Positions 1-8,387 are shown, numbered from the stretch's first letter. The stretch is 22,146 bases of DNA from an uncultured Oscillospiraceae bacterium (GCA_944385195.1 CALWWH010000235.1:1-22146); one strand, 5' to 3'. Translations and numbers: made by a program. Notes: generated by a model not told the origin, from the letters alone.

Positions 1-225
1 CCTTTTGGACATTGTTTGCCAATAAAAATTATAATTATTTCCTTCATTCTACAATACAAAAACAGAAAAATGCGCTCAGATACAGTGCGTTGAGTTTCAT
101 TTTTGAATCCAACTTCACGCGATTGCCTCGGGTAAAACCAAGAGAAAAGCCCCTATTGGAGTCAAGGCGTTTCTGCACCCGATATCTTTGGCTGCCGCAG
201 CGCCGGGGGAAAGCGCCAGCGCTGT

Positions 226-254
226 TTGACAGCTTGTTTTAAGAATGATATACT
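226..254 (+). promoter_or_regulatory. Sigma-A promoter of the LacI-type regulator gene
   Basis: The -35 box TTGACA (226-231) and -10 box TATACT (249-254) are separated by 17 bases. Transcription would start near 261, about 25 bases before the ATG at 287. The upstream stretch 1-225 is relatively AT-rich at its left end, and I recognise no gene in it. Confidence 0.8.
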
Positions 255-286
255 ATGGATATCTTATTTGAGTGGGTGAGTTCCCC

Positions 287-1315
287 ATGAAAACTACGAT
301 TAAAGACGTTGCGCGGGAGGCGGGGGTCTCCGTCAGCACGGTGTCCTATGTCCTCTCCCGAAAAGGGGAGGCGGTCAAAGACAGCCACAAGCGCGTACTC
401 AAGGCGGTGGAGAAACTGGGCTACGTTCCCAGCGCCACAGCCCGCAGCCTGGTTCACCGCCGCACCAACTGCATCGGAGTGATTGTGCCCGGAGCGTATG
501 TTGCCGGGGAGGACAGGCGTAGCCCCTTTTACAGCTGGGCGATAGCGGTGTTCGCGGCAGAACTGTCAAAGCAGGGCTGCGGGATGAACCTGTATATGCT
601 CGATAGCAATCAGCCTGCGGGTCTGGAGACGTTTGTGACCTCGGCCAATGTGGATGGCTTTGTATGGTTTGGGCTTACCGAGAGCGCCCTTTGCATCAGC
701 ATGGCCGAACGCTGCGCTGTGCCCCATGTGGGAGTCTATGCCAGCCCGCCATCTGACAACAGCTATGTCATTTTGGAGGACACTGGCAGCGCAGCCCTGG
801 CGCTAAACCACCTGATCGGCCTTGGCCACAGAAAGATCCTGTGCCTCGGCGGCGATTCTACCCGGGATCTGCGGGCTGAGACTTGCCGGGCCATGCTCCG
901 GCAGATGGGATTTGCGTATGAGCGGGAACTGAGGGCCAGTGATGACGAAAACAGCGCCTGTGCGGCCATAGACCGCTATATCGACAGTGGAGACGAGCTC
1001 CCGACGGCGATTTTTGCCACCACAGATCACATGGCCCTGGGGGCCCTCAGGGCATTGAATGCCCGGGGTATCAGGGTGCCGGAGGATATGAGCGTCATCG
1101 GATATGAGGGCGTTTTTTCTACCTGGTACTCCAATCCGCCGCTGACGGCGGTTCGGCAGAATGTGGCGGAGGCGGCCCGGATGGCGGCTGCGTATATTCT
1201 CACGTGGCGGGACCGCCATGAGCCAGGCCCCGGCCTCAAGGTCCATATCCCGCCGGAGCTTGTGGTGCGCAAGTCCACTGCTGCACCGGGGAAAGGAAAA
1301 TTTCCCCGCCGGTAG
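287..1315 (+). CDS. LacI/GalR-family transcriptional regulator
   Basis: This is a DNA-binding repressor of the LacI/GalR family, 342 residues, the usual family length. Residues 1-50 hold the family helix-turn-helix (TIKDVAREAGVSVSTVSYVL) followed by the hinge region (GYVPSATARSL). The rest matches a periplasmic-binding-protein-like effector domain, beginning near GVIVPG, with late motifs TAIFATTDHMALGALRAL and VIGYEG. The start at ATG 287 puts the conserved KTTIKDVA directly at the N terminus. A GTG at 272 is in frame but would add only five non-conserved residues. The ribosome site is weak (GGTGAG). The gene has its own near-consensus promoter and appears monocistronic. No sugar-metabolism gene lies beside it, so the effector and regulon cannot be read from this window. 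The GH51 arabinosidase is 20 kb away and need not be a target. Confidence 0.93.
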   Translation: MKTTIKDVAREAGVSVSTVSYVLSRKGEAVKDSHKRVLKAVEKLGYVPSATARSLVHRRTNCIGVIVPGAYVAGEDRRSPFYSWAIAVFAAELSKQGCGMNLYMLDSNQPAGLETFVTSANVDGFVWFGLTESALCISMAERCAVPHVGVYASPPSDNSYVILEDTGSAALALNHLIGLGHRKILCLGGDSTRDLRAETCRAMLRQMGFAYERELRASDDENSACAAIDRYIDSGDELPTAIFATTDHMALGALRALNARGIRVPEDMSVIGYEGVFSTWYSNPPLTAVRQNVAEAARMAAAYILTWRDRHEPGPGLKVHIPPELVVRKSTAAPGKGKFPRR

Positions 1316-1340
1316 GAGGAACTGTAAAGATGCCGCTTGC

Positions 1341-1408
1341 AAAAAACAACAAAGAGAAAGAAGACCCGGAGCAATGGTGCGCTTTCAATCACCATTGTTC
1401 CGGGTCTT
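1341..1408 (-). terminator. Rho-independent terminator of the ABC exporter gene
   Basis: A 19-bp stem (arms 1361-1379 and 1390-1408, one G-U pair) encloses a 10-base loop. On the minus strand the stem is followed by a T-rich run (complement of 1341-1360, ending in six T). It sits about 80 bases after the stop of the minus-strand gene. On the plus strand the stem lacks a good T run, although it could still help to end the lacI-type transcript. Confidence 0.88.
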
Positions 1409-1488
1409 TGGGATAAAGAACGATAGGCCCTCATGGGAGGACTTTCTTAGGCCCATCCGGCTGCGCGCTGCGGTCGGACGGCTAGAGA

Positions 1489-4422
1489 TTACTCCGTCCG
1501 CAATGCATCGACCGGATCTTTCTTTGCAGCGGCTCTGGAGGGGACCAGGCCTGCGACATAGGTCAGCAGCGTGCTGATGGCAACCAGCAGCACACCGCCA
1601 ACGACGGGCAGCTTGGCGTTGAGACTTGTCAGATCCGTCAGAGCGTGCAGAACCGCGTTGATGGGAATGGTCAGCAGGATAGAGACGGCGATGCCGATGA
1701 CGCCTGCGGTAAGGCCCACCAGGAGGGTCTCCGCGTTGAAAACGTGGGCGATGTCCTTCTTTGAGGCGCCGATGGCCCGGAGAATACCAATTTCACGGGT
1801 CCGCTCCAGGACGGAAATATGGGTGATGATGCCGATCATGATCGACGAAACCACCAGGGAGATGGCCACGAAAGCGATGAGCAGATAGGAAATGCCGCTG
1901 ATGATGTCGGTGATGGAGGACATCAGAAGGGCCACATAGTCTGTATAGGTGATCTGGTCGCCCTCGGCTGCGGTGGCGTTATAGGACTCGATGATGGCTG
2001 CAATCTCGTCTTTGTCGGCGAAGGTGGCTGCGTAGAGGCTTACGCCGCTGGGATCTGCCGGACTGGCATAGCCCAGCAGCTCATAGTTGCCCTCCAAGCT
2101 TGCCTTGGAGACCACCGGGGGCATCAACTCATCATAGAGCTGTGCCAGCTGATCCTCGCTCCAGTCCGTCGCGTCCAGCAGCAGGGACTGCTGCTCGGGA
2201 GTCACTTCAGCCAGCTGCGTCTGCACCTGCGCGGCGTATTGCTCTGCGGCCGCCTGGTACATGGCCTCGCTGACGCCGGAAAACAGCTCTTCGTCACTCA
2301 TGCTGGCGATATAGTCTGCAACCGTCTCGGGCTCGACGCCCATGTCGGCAGCGTACCCGGTGATGACCTGCGCCTGGATCTGCTCGCGGCTTAGGCCCGC
2401 CATCTGCTGCTGGACCATGCCCTGGATCATCGCCTCGTCGGGCAGCTGCATCAGGAAAGCGTAGGCCGCAGCGCGGGTATCGGAGTCCTGTTCTGCCAGC
2501 CACTGGCGGATGGCGACGGCCTTTTCCGGGGCCTCGGGTTCGGTGTAGTCCTCGGTGATGAAGGGCAGGCCCGTGAACACGTCGACGGTCTCATCAGCGG
2601 CCTGCGCGGTGTATAGAGGGCTGTCTGCGACCTTGGCCATGATGCGCTGGGTCAGCGCGGCGGTGTAGCCGATGGAGCCGCTGAGCATACCCGCGGTGGC
2701 ATCCTCCTTCAGGCGGATGATACCGGAAATGCGCAGCGGAATGCCCACCTCATCGTTGCGGTAGAGATATTCCATGCCCGCGTCAGTTTCGGTCAGATGG
2801 ATGTATCCGCCGTCCTTAGCCTGGTACTGTTCCACGGGCAGAATGATCTTGAATTCCTTGTCTAGAATTTCGTCAAAGCTCCAACTCTCCTGGCCTACAT
2901 CAGTCATCTGCTCCCCGCGCAGGGCCTTTTCCATCAGGTCTGCCATGGCGGTGGAGTCCTTGTAGCCTAGGGCGTAGAGCGCCAGATCGGCCAATTCGTT
3001 GCGGCTGTTGACCACCAGTACGACCTCCTGCTCCGTTTCCGGCCAGTGGCCGTAGAGAAGGTCATACTGTTCTGTCAGCAGAGGGCTGATGAGGCTGCCA
3101 TTCTCACCGGCGAGCATCTCGTCCCAGACCTGGACGCTGCCCAACATGGTGTAGCGGCTCATGGCGGAGCTCATGCTGTCGTTGGCGCCGATACCGGCCT
3201 GCATGAGCTCCATCGGGTCGCATTTAATGATTTTTCCGCCAGCGTCGGTGGTATAGACGGGCATCTCCACGTCGTAGGTATACTGGATTGCAGAGGCGTA
3301 TTTTGCAATCTCTTCATTGGAATCCAGGAAGGTCTTAAATGCCTCCAGGTTGTTGGTTGTCACACTGGCGGAGTTGATATTGTTGAGCATCTCGTATATG
3401 ATTGTGTTGGAGTAGACGGTCTGCTCCTCTCGCTCTGCGGTCGCGTATTCCCTGCCGGACTCCATCAGGGAGGCCACCAGGGCGGTGGCATCGGTGCTCT
3501 CGGCCTGGATGCTGATGGGGTACGAGGACAGGGCATCGGCCTGCACCTGGTCGATGTAGCTGTTGATGCCGTGGCTCAGCGACAGGATCAGCGCGATGCC
3601 GATGATGCCAATGGAGCCGGCAAAGGCGGTCATAAAGGTACGGCCCTTCTTGGTCATCAGGTTGTTTAGAGACAGGCTGAAGGCGGTTAGGAGCTTCATG
3701 GAGACGCGTTTGGTCTCGCCCTTCTTTGTTTCGGTGTCACTGGGGGCAAAGGGGTCGGTGTCACTGGTCAGCTGCCCGTCTTTGATGCGGACGATACGGG
3801 TGGCGTAAGCTTCCGCCAGCTCCGGGTTGTGGGTGACCATGACGACCAGCCGGTCCTTGGCAACCTCCTTGAGAATCTCCATGACCTGGACGCTGGTCTC
3901 AGAGTCCAGCGCGCCGGTGGGCTCATCGGCCAGGAGAATCTCCGGGTTGTTGACCAGGGCGCGGGCAATGGCGACGCGCTGCATCTGGCCGCCGGACATC
4001 TGATTGGGCTTTTTGTGCAGCTGGTCGCCCAGGCCGACCATTTCCAGCGCTTCCACTGCCCGGCGGCGGCGCTCTGCCTTGTCCACACCGGAGATGGTCA
4101 GCGCCAGTTCAACGTTGGACAGTACCGTCTGATGGGGGATGAGGTTGTAGTTCTGGAAGACAAAACCGACGGAATGGTTACGATAGGCGTCCCAATCCCG
4201 GTCCTTGTAGCGTTTGGTGGAAACGTGGTCGATGATCAGCTCGCCGCTGGTGTACTGATCCAGCCCCCCGATGATATTGAGCAGGGTGGTCTTGCCGCAG
4301 CCGGAGTGACCAAGGATGGCGACAAATTCGCTGTCGCGAAAGGCCAGAGAGATGCCGCGCAGAGCGTGAATCTCGCTGCCATTCATTTTGTATACTTTGG
4401 TGATATTCCGTAATTCGAGCAT
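1489..4422 (-). CDS. Fused ABC transporter ATPase/permease, MacB/FtsX type
   Basis: This single polypeptide of 977 residues joins an ATPase to a MacB/FtsX-type permease. The ATPase comes first: Walker A GHSGCGKTT at 38-46, Q-loop Q90, signature SGGQ at 143-146, Walker B with D166-E167, and H-loop H198. Residues near 262-284 form the first membrane helix. A long extracytoplasmic part of roughly 530 residues follows, then three C-terminal membrane helices with the family motif ERTREIGILRAIGASKKDI. Proteins of this type do not import solutes. They act as exporters or mechanotransmitters for peptides, lipoproteins or cell-envelope processes; the substrate here is unknown. The start at 4422 is set by AAAGGAGGT seven bases upstream. 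Longer in-frame starts reach into the tandem repeats and have no ribosome site. A promoter and a terminator flank it as a single-gene unit. Confidence 0.92.
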   Translation of the reverse strand: MLELRNITKVYKMNGSEIHALRGISLAFRDSEFVAILGHSGCGKTTLLNIIGGLDQYTSGELIIDHVSTKRYKDRDWDAYRNHSVGFVFQNYNLIPHQTVLSNVELALTISGVDKAERRRRAVEALEMVGLGDQLHKKPNQMSGGQMQRVAIARALVNNPEILLADEPTGALDSETSVQVMEILKEVAKDRLVVMVTHNPELAEAYATRIVRIKDGQLTSDTDPFAPSDTETKKGETKRVSMKLLTAFSLSLNNLMTKKGRTFMTAFAGSIGIIGIALILSLSHGINSYIDQVQADALSSYPISIQAESTDATALVASLMESGREYATAEREEQTVYSNTIIYEMLNNINSASVTTNNLEAFKTFLDSNEEIAKYASAIQYTYDVEMPVYTTDAGGKIIKCDPMELMQAGIGANDSMSSAMSRYTMLGSVQVWDEMLAGENGSLISPLLTEQYDLLYGHWPETEQEVVLVVNSRNELADLALYALGYKDSTAMADLMEKALRGEQMTDVGQESWSFDEILDKEFKIILPVEQYQAKDGGYIHLTETDAGMEYLYRNDEVGIPLRISGIIRLKEDATAGMLSGSIGYTAALTQRIMAKVADSPLYTAQAADETVDVFTGLPFITEDYTEPEAPEKAVAIRQWLAEQDSDTRAAAYAFLMQLPDEAMIQGMVQQQMAGLSREQIQAQVITGYAADMGVEPETVADYIASMSDEELFSGVSEAMYQAAAEQYAAQVQTQLAEVTPEQQSLLLDATDWSEDQLAQLYDELMPPVVSKASLEGNYELLGYASPADPSGVSLYAATFADKDEIAAIIESYNATAAEGDQITYTDYVALLMSSITDIISGISYLLIAFVAISLVVSSIMIGIITHISVLERTREIGILRAIGASKKDIAHVFNAETLLVGLTAGVIGIAVSILLTIPINAVLHALTDLTSLNAKLPVVGGVLLVAISTLLTYVAGLVPSRAAAKKDPVDALRTE

Positions 4423-4450
4423 TTGATGACCTCCTTTCATTGCGGTACTC

Positions 4451-4478
4451 AGTATACGAAACTTTTTTGGAAAGTCAA
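4451..4478 (-). promoter_or_regulatory. Promoter of the ABC exporter gene
   Basis: On the minus strand, TTGACT (4473-4478) and TATACT (4451-4456) are separated by 16 bases, and the ATG at 4422 lies about 28 bases beyond the -10 box. Both boxes match consensus at five of six positions. The rest of the 4423-4677 gap holds the 20-bp tandem repeats and no gene. Confidence 0.7.
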
Positions 4479-4605
4479 TTGGACAATGGAGAGTTTTAAA
4501 GCAAAAAACTGGAAACTTTTTGTGAATGAAAAACCCTTGCGTTCCCAGCACAGCAACGCCTTTGGATGACCATAACAAAGGGCCCCGCCGAAGACACTGC
4601 CCCAA

Positions 4606-4665
4606 AAGGCGGCCTCCGGCAGGGCAAGGCGGCCTCCAGCAGGGCAAGGCGGCCTCCGGCAGGGC
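4606..4665. repeat. Three head-to-tail copies of a 20-bp GC-rich unit
   Basis: The unit AAGGCGGCCTCCGGCAGGGC occurs at 4606-4625, 4626-4645 and 4646-4665 with no spacer. The only difference is G to A at 4638 in the middle copy. The array lies between the stop of htpG and the promoter of the exporter, 12 bases beyond the htpG stop codon. It has no spacers of the kind found in a CRISPR array, and I see no strong hairpin within one unit. Confidence 0.95.
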
Positions 4666-4677
4666 AAAGATAAGAGG

Positions 4678-6570
4678 TTATACCATCAAACTACAGACCA
4701 GATCCGCATACACGGTGGGGTCTTCCAAAGGCAGGTCTGCAATGAGCAGAGCCTGGTTATAGAGCAGCTCTACGAACTTGATCGCCTTATCCGGGTCCTG
4801 GGTCATGGCCACTTGCAGCGCGTTAAAGACAGGGTGATTCGGGTTGAGCTCCAAAATACGGCCCGCTTTGGGGGCGTTCTCCGGCTGCACCCGGGCAAAA
4901 TACTTCTCCATCTCAAAACTCAGACTGCCGTCCGGCACGATGCTCACGGCTTGATCGCGCAAATTTTGACCCAGACGAACGTCTTTGACTCGCTCACCCA
5001 GACGGGACTTGACAAACTCCAGTACGGGTTTGTATTTTTCGGCGGCGTCCTCCAGGGCTTTCTGCTCCTCCTCGGTGCTCAGACCCAGGTCCTCAGCGGT
5101 GACGGAGCGGAAAGCCTTCTCCTGGTAGTTCATCAGAATTTGAACCACGAACTCGTCCACCTCATCGGTGAGCAGCAGAATGTCGTAGCCCTTCTCCCGA
5201 ACCAGCTGGCACTGGGGCAGCTGCGCCAGGCGAGAGCGATTTTCGCCGCTGGCGTAGTAGATATACGTCTGCTCTTGGCCCATGGCCTCCAGGTATTGCT
5301 TTAGGCTGACTAGGTTCTCTTCCTTGGCAGACCAGAACAGCAGCAGATCCTTGAGCGTCTCTTTGTTGGCGCCAAAGTCACCGGCAACGCCGTATTTGAG
5401 CTGCAAACCGAAGGCAGACCAGAATTTTTCGTACTTCTCTCGATCATTCTCCATCAGCTTCAGCAGCTCCGAGCGGATGCGTTTTTGCAGATTCGTGGCG
5501 ATGAGCTTCAGACTGCGGGTGTGCTGAAGCATCTCACGGGAGATGTTCAGGTTCAGGTCCTGGGTGTCTACGATGCCGCGGACAAAGCGGAAGTAGTCCG
5601 GCAGCAGGTCGTCGCAGTGCTCCATGATCATGACGCCGGAGGAATAGAGCTGCAGCCCGCCCTGGTAGTCCTTGGTGTAGTAGTCATAAGGCGCCTTCGC
5701 CGGGATATAGAGCAGGGCGTTGAAGCTGACGTTGCCCTCTACCGAAAAATGCAGCGTTGCCACTGGCGGCTCAAAGTCGAAGAACTTGTCCTGATAGAAG
5801 CGGTCATACTCCTCCTGCGTGACCTCACTTTTCGGACGCTGCCACAGAGGCACCATGGAGTTTAGGGTCTCCATCTCGGTGTACTGCTCACTGACGGTTT
5901 TCTCTGCGTCTTCAGGGTCAGGCACCTGGCGGCTGCGGGTGACCTCCATCTGGATGGGGTAGCGGATGTAGTCGCTGTACTTGCGCACAAGATGACGCAG
6001 CTGGTACTCCTCCAGGTAATCGCTGAAGCGTTCATCCTCCTGGTCCTCCTTCAGATGCAGCACGATGTCCGTGCCGGCGGCATCGCGCTGGCACGGGTTG
6101 ATCTCGTAGCCGTCCGCGCCGTCAGACTGCCAGATATTTGCCGTCTCGGCGCCATACTTGCGGCTGATCACGCTGACGTGGTCGGCAACCATGAAGGCAG
6201 AGTAGAAACCCACGCCAAACTGGCCGATGATATCCACGTCGGGCTGATCGCCCAGCTCTTGCTTGAACTGCAAGCTGCCGGACTTGGCAATGGTGCCGAG
6301 ATTCTGCTCCATCTCGGCCTCGTCCATGCCGATGCCGTTGTCGGAGACGGTCAGGGTGCGGCGGTCTTTGTCCACGCTCAGGGTGATGGCAAACTGGTCA
6401 CGTTCGATACCAACCTTGTCGTCGGTCAGCGCGCGGTAGGCCAGCTTGTCGATGGCGTCGGAAGCGTTGGAGATGAGCTCCCGGAGGAAGATCTCCTTAT
6501 GGGTGTAAATGGAGTTGATCATCAGATCGAGCAGGCGTTTGGATTCTGCCTGAAATTCTTTTTTGGCCAT
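4678..6570 (-). CDS. htpG: Molecular chaperone HtpG (Hsp90)
   Basis: This is the bacterial Hsp90, a homodimeric ATP-dependent cytosolic chaperone of 630 residues, full length for the family. The N-terminal GHKL ATPase domain shows LISNASDAIDK, DNGIGM, GTIAKSG and IGQFGVGFYSAFMVADHV. The middle domain shows the ATPase-stimulating arginine region NISREMLQ. The C-terminal dimerisation domain ends with HPVFNALQ and the LYNQALLI segment. The start at 6570 (MAKKEFQAESKRLL) has AAAGGAAG nine bases upstream; the longer frame would begin inside the operator. A sigma-A promoter and a perfect CIRCE operator precede it, so HrcA repression is strongly suggested. It is transcribed alone, with rubrerythrin upstream on the same strand. 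Confidence 0.97.
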   Translation of the reverse strand: MAKKEFQAESKRLLDLMINSIYTHKEIFLRELISNASDAIDKLAYRALTDDKVGIERDQFAITLSVDKDRRTLTVSDNGIGMDEAEMEQNLGTIAKSGSLQFKQELGDQPDVDIIGQFGVGFYSAFMVADHVSVISRKYGAETANIWQSDGADGYEINPCQRDAAGTDIVLHLKEDQEDERFSDYLEEYQLRHLVRKYSDYIRYPIQMEVTRSRQVPDPEDAEKTVSEQYTEMETLNSMVPLWQRPKSEVTQEEYDRFYQDKFFDFEPPVATLHFSVEGNVSFNALLYIPAKAPYDYYTKDYQGGLQLYSSGVMIMEHCDDLLPDYFRFVRGIVDTQDLNLNISREMLQHTRSLKLIATNLQKRIRSELLKLMENDREKYEKFWSAFGLQLKYGVAGDFGANKETLKDLLLFWSAKEENLVSLKQYLEAMGQEQTYIYYASGENRSRLAQLPQCQLVREKGYDILLLTDEVDEFVVQILMNYQEKAFRSVTAEDLGLSTEEEQKALEDAAEKYKPVLEFVKSRLGERVKDVRLGQNLRDQAVSIVPDGSLSFEMEKYFARVQPENAPKAGRILELNPNHPVFNALQVAMTQDPDKAIKFVELLYNQALLIADLPLEDPTVYADLVCSLMV

Positions 6571-6595
6571 ACGGCACACTTCCTTTGATAAAATA

Positions 6596-6636
6596 CATAT
6601 GCTTAGCACTCTACACTAAAGAGTGCTAAGCATATG
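6596..6636. promoter_or_regulatory. CIRCE element (HrcA operator) of htpG
   Basis: TTAGCACTC (6603-6611), nine bases, then GAGTGCTAA (6621-6629) is an exact match to the CIRCE consensus. The symmetry extends to 16-bp perfect arms (6596-6611 and 6621-6636). It overlaps the end of the htpG -10 box and covers the expected start of transcription, ending 26 bases before the ATG. Confidence 0.96.
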
Positions 6637-6662
6637 ATAACGCATTGGGCCGCAAAAAGCAA
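6634..6662 (-). promoter_or_regulatory. Promoter of htpG
   Basis: On the minus strand, TTGCTT (6657-6662) and TATCAT (6634-6639) are 17 bases apart. The -35 box is weak and the -10 box matches five of six. The CIRCE operator begins inside the -10 box, as expected for a repressible heat-shock promoter. Confidence 0.65.
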
Positions 6663-6717
6663 GCCCCAGATTGTGAACTTTTTAGGAATGTGCAGCATAG
6701 CGGCTGCACGGGAGAGC

Positions 6718-7326
6718 TTAGCAGGGACTTGGCCCGTTCTGATCCCACAGGGGCATCTTCTCGGCCCAACCTTGGGGCTTCTGGCAGATGGGGCATACGC
6801 TCCAGGCTTCGGAGCCGAAATGGATATGCCCGCAGTTGAGACAGCGCCAAATGACGGACTCATGGCAGCGGTAGAGCGTGCCCTCTTGCAGTGCCTGCCG
6901 CATCTGCTCGAAGCGGGTCTTGTGGGTCAGTTCTACGGCAGCAATCAGCTCGAACTTCTGCGCTGCGACGCCGAAGCCCTCTTCCCGGGCGGTCTGGGCG
7001 AAGGCCGGGTAGATGTCCTCGTGTTCTTCCTGCTCGCCATCGGCGGCAAAGCCCAAATTTTCCAGGGTGTCGCCCAGGGGATAGGGGTAGCCCGTGTCGA
7101 TGCGCAGGTTCACCGGCGCGTGGTCGGAGAGCTTGTTGATAAGCTGGAAAAACTGCTCTGCGTGCTCCAATTCGTTGTGAGCAGTCTCCTCAAACAGCCG
7201 CGCCAGGAGCTCGTGCCCCTCCTGCCGGGCTACCCCGGCGTAGATGGTGTAGCGGTTTCGAGCCTGCGATTCCCCGGCAAACGCCTTTGCCAGGTTCAAA
7301 ATGGTTTCAGATTGCATGAATTCCAT
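6718..7326 (-). CDS. Rubrerythrin (di-iron peroxidase with rubredoxin domain)
   Basis: This is a non-haem iron protein of 202 residues that reduces hydrogen peroxide in the cytosol of anaerobes. The N-terminal ferritin-like four-helix domain (about 1-140) carries the di-iron ligand motifs, seen as E19 in GESQARNRY, ETAHNELEHAEQF, and ELTHKTRFEQM. The C-terminal rubredoxin-like domain has the two iron-binding pairs C162/C165 and C178/C181. The start at 7326 is fixed by AAGGAGG six bases upstream; the longer frame lacks a ribosome site. It lies between the amidase gene and htpG on the same strand. Only a T-poor 7-bp hairpin (6690-6709) follows, so some read-through towards htpG is possible. Confidence 0.95.
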   Translation of the reverse strand: MEFMQSETILNLAKAFAGESQARNRYTIYAGVARQEGHELLARLFEETAHNELEHAEQFFQLINKLSDHAPVNLRIDTGYPYPLGDTLENLGFAADGEQEEHEDIYPAFAQTAREEGFGVAAQKFELIAAVELTHKTRFEQMRQALQEGTLYRCHESVIWRCLNCGHIHFGSEAWSVCPICQKPQGWAEKMPLWDQNGPSPC

Positions 7327-7443
7327 AAATAACCTCCTTGTTGAAGTTATCCATAGTGTAGCCGGATGGGCGGAGGAGTATACCTTCTGCGCCGTCTGGC
7401 CGGCCACATGGGGGTATGCGCCAAACTGGCAGGGAAAACGCTG

Positions 7444-8187
7444 CTATACCTCCACATACTCCTGCCGGGCAAAGCCGATGACGCCGTTGTAGCGCAGCGT
7501 GTACCAGCCGTTGTACTGGCCCAGAACCTCGACCCTGGCGCCGTTGGGGATGCGCAGGTAGATCGGAGATGTGACGCTCGGCGCGGTGCGGAGGTTGAGG
7601 TTCCCGCTTTGCAGGCGAACGACGCCGGGACGCGGGGACGTGGGTGTAATCAGGGGCAGGCCGAAATACGCTGTGACCGCCTCGGCGAGGCTTTGAGCGA
7701 TGGCCGGGAGATTGCTGGTGATCCAGTTGGCGTCGTCCACGTTGTCGTGGTATGCCAGCTCCAGCAGCACTGCCGGCGCGCGGGTGCGGCGCACCTCGCC
7801 GATACTGGTGGTGGCCACTGTGCGAACCCGCTGGGGCAGGGGATAGATCGCCCTCAGGGCCTCGGCGATCAGGTTCGCCATGCGTAAACCATTGGGACTG
7901 TTGGGGGCGTAGTACACGTCTACCCCCCGGACCTGCCCATAACGCCCCTCTGGCGCGGCGTTGGAGTGCAGCGCCAAGTGAAAGTCATAGTTCCCTGCAT
8001 TGCTGGCGCGGATGGAACTGGCTGCTGTCATGGAAGGGTTATTGCGGGTCACGTTGACCCCGGACGCTTCCAGCCAGGGGACCAATTCGTCCGCCAGGCG
8101 GTTCATCCAAAACTCCTCTGAACCGCCGGTGACATACTGATTGGCCTCCTGGGTGGAGGGACTGAGATAGAGAAACGCCATAGTCAT
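7444..8187 (-). CDS. N-acetylmuramoyl-L-alanine amidase-like protein with SH3 domain
   Basis: This is a probable peptidoglycan amidase of about 247 residues. The Amidase_3-like fold is recognised from LALHSNAA (the histidine ligand), GVDVYYAP, and LLELAYHDN (the catalytic glutamate) near residues 80-165. A bacterial SH3 domain occupies the last 65 residues (LNLRTAPS to IGFARQEYVEV) and would bind cell wall. The usual GHGG histidine near the N terminus is replaced by SPSTQ. No signal peptide is visible, so release may depend on lysis or another route, or the substrate may be intracellular, as in the forespore. Starts at 8187 (MTM) or 8181 (MAFLYLSPSTQ) share the ribosome site AAAGG. The second gives the better N terminus. 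Confidence 0.82.
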   Translation of the reverse strand: MTMAFLYLSPSTQEANQYVTGGSEEFWMNRLADELVPWLEASGVNVTRNNPSMTAASSIRASNAGNYDFHLALHSNAAPEGRYGQVRGVDVYYAPNSPNGLRMANLIAEALRAIYPLPQRVRTVATTSIGEVRRTRAPAVLLELAYHDNVDDANWITSNLPAIAQSLAEAVTAYFGLPLITPTSPRPGVVRLQSGNLNLRTAPSVTSPIYLRIPNGARVEVLGQYNGWYTLRYNGVIGFARQEYVEV

Positions 8188-8302
8188 GCCGCCTTTCGCC
8201 TTTTGCGTCATTCTATGCAGCACCCCCGGTCCTTGTACCAAAAGCTGTCCACAGTTTTTCGCGTAGGGATATGCGGTTCCCTTGGAGAGATTCTGCTGGA
8301 GA

Positions 8303-8346
8303 TAAAAACCCTCCTGTGGGATGCTTGCGCACCACACAGGAGGGTT
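8303..8346 (-). terminator. Rho-independent terminator of the padR-HAAS-lipoprotein operon
   Basis: Perfect 12-bp arms AACCCTCCTGTG (8307-8318) and CACAGGAGGGTT (8335-8346) enclose a 16-base loop. On the minus strand the stem ends in a run of five T. It lies 42 bases after the lipoprotein stop codon and before the amidase gene, so the amidase is probably a separate transcript. I found no convincing promoter in 8188-8302. Confidence 0.87.
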
Positions 8347-8387
8347 ACGTATGGTTTCAGAGAAGCCCGATGGGCCCCGGATCTAGG

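Noticed and set aside
12..242. Open frame of 76 codons at the left end, and a reverse-strand open frame over about 115-240
   Set aside because: No ribosome site, composition unlike a protein, and the plus-strand frame crosses the lacI-type promoter. The reverse frame has no plausible start. I see no gene in 1-286.
3046..3669. Long open frame antisense to the ABC exporter
   Set aside because: It is a frame shadow of a GC-rich gene with clear motifs on the other strand, and it has no ribosome site. The same applies to the long antisense frames over htpG (5992-6588) and infC (20681-21460).
4540..4600. Possible terminator hairpins after htpG (CCTTTG/CAAAGG and GCGTT/AACGC pairs)
   Set aside because: Short imperfect stems with large loops. 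No structure is clearly favoured, so the end of the htpG transcript is left unassigned.
4606..4665. CRISPR array
   Set aside because: Units are 20 bp, directly abutting with no spacers, and no cas gene is present.
6690..6709. Terminator after rubrerythrin (GTGCAGC/GCTGCAC stem)
   Set aside because: Only 7 bp, with no T run after it on the minus strand, so it is too weak to call.
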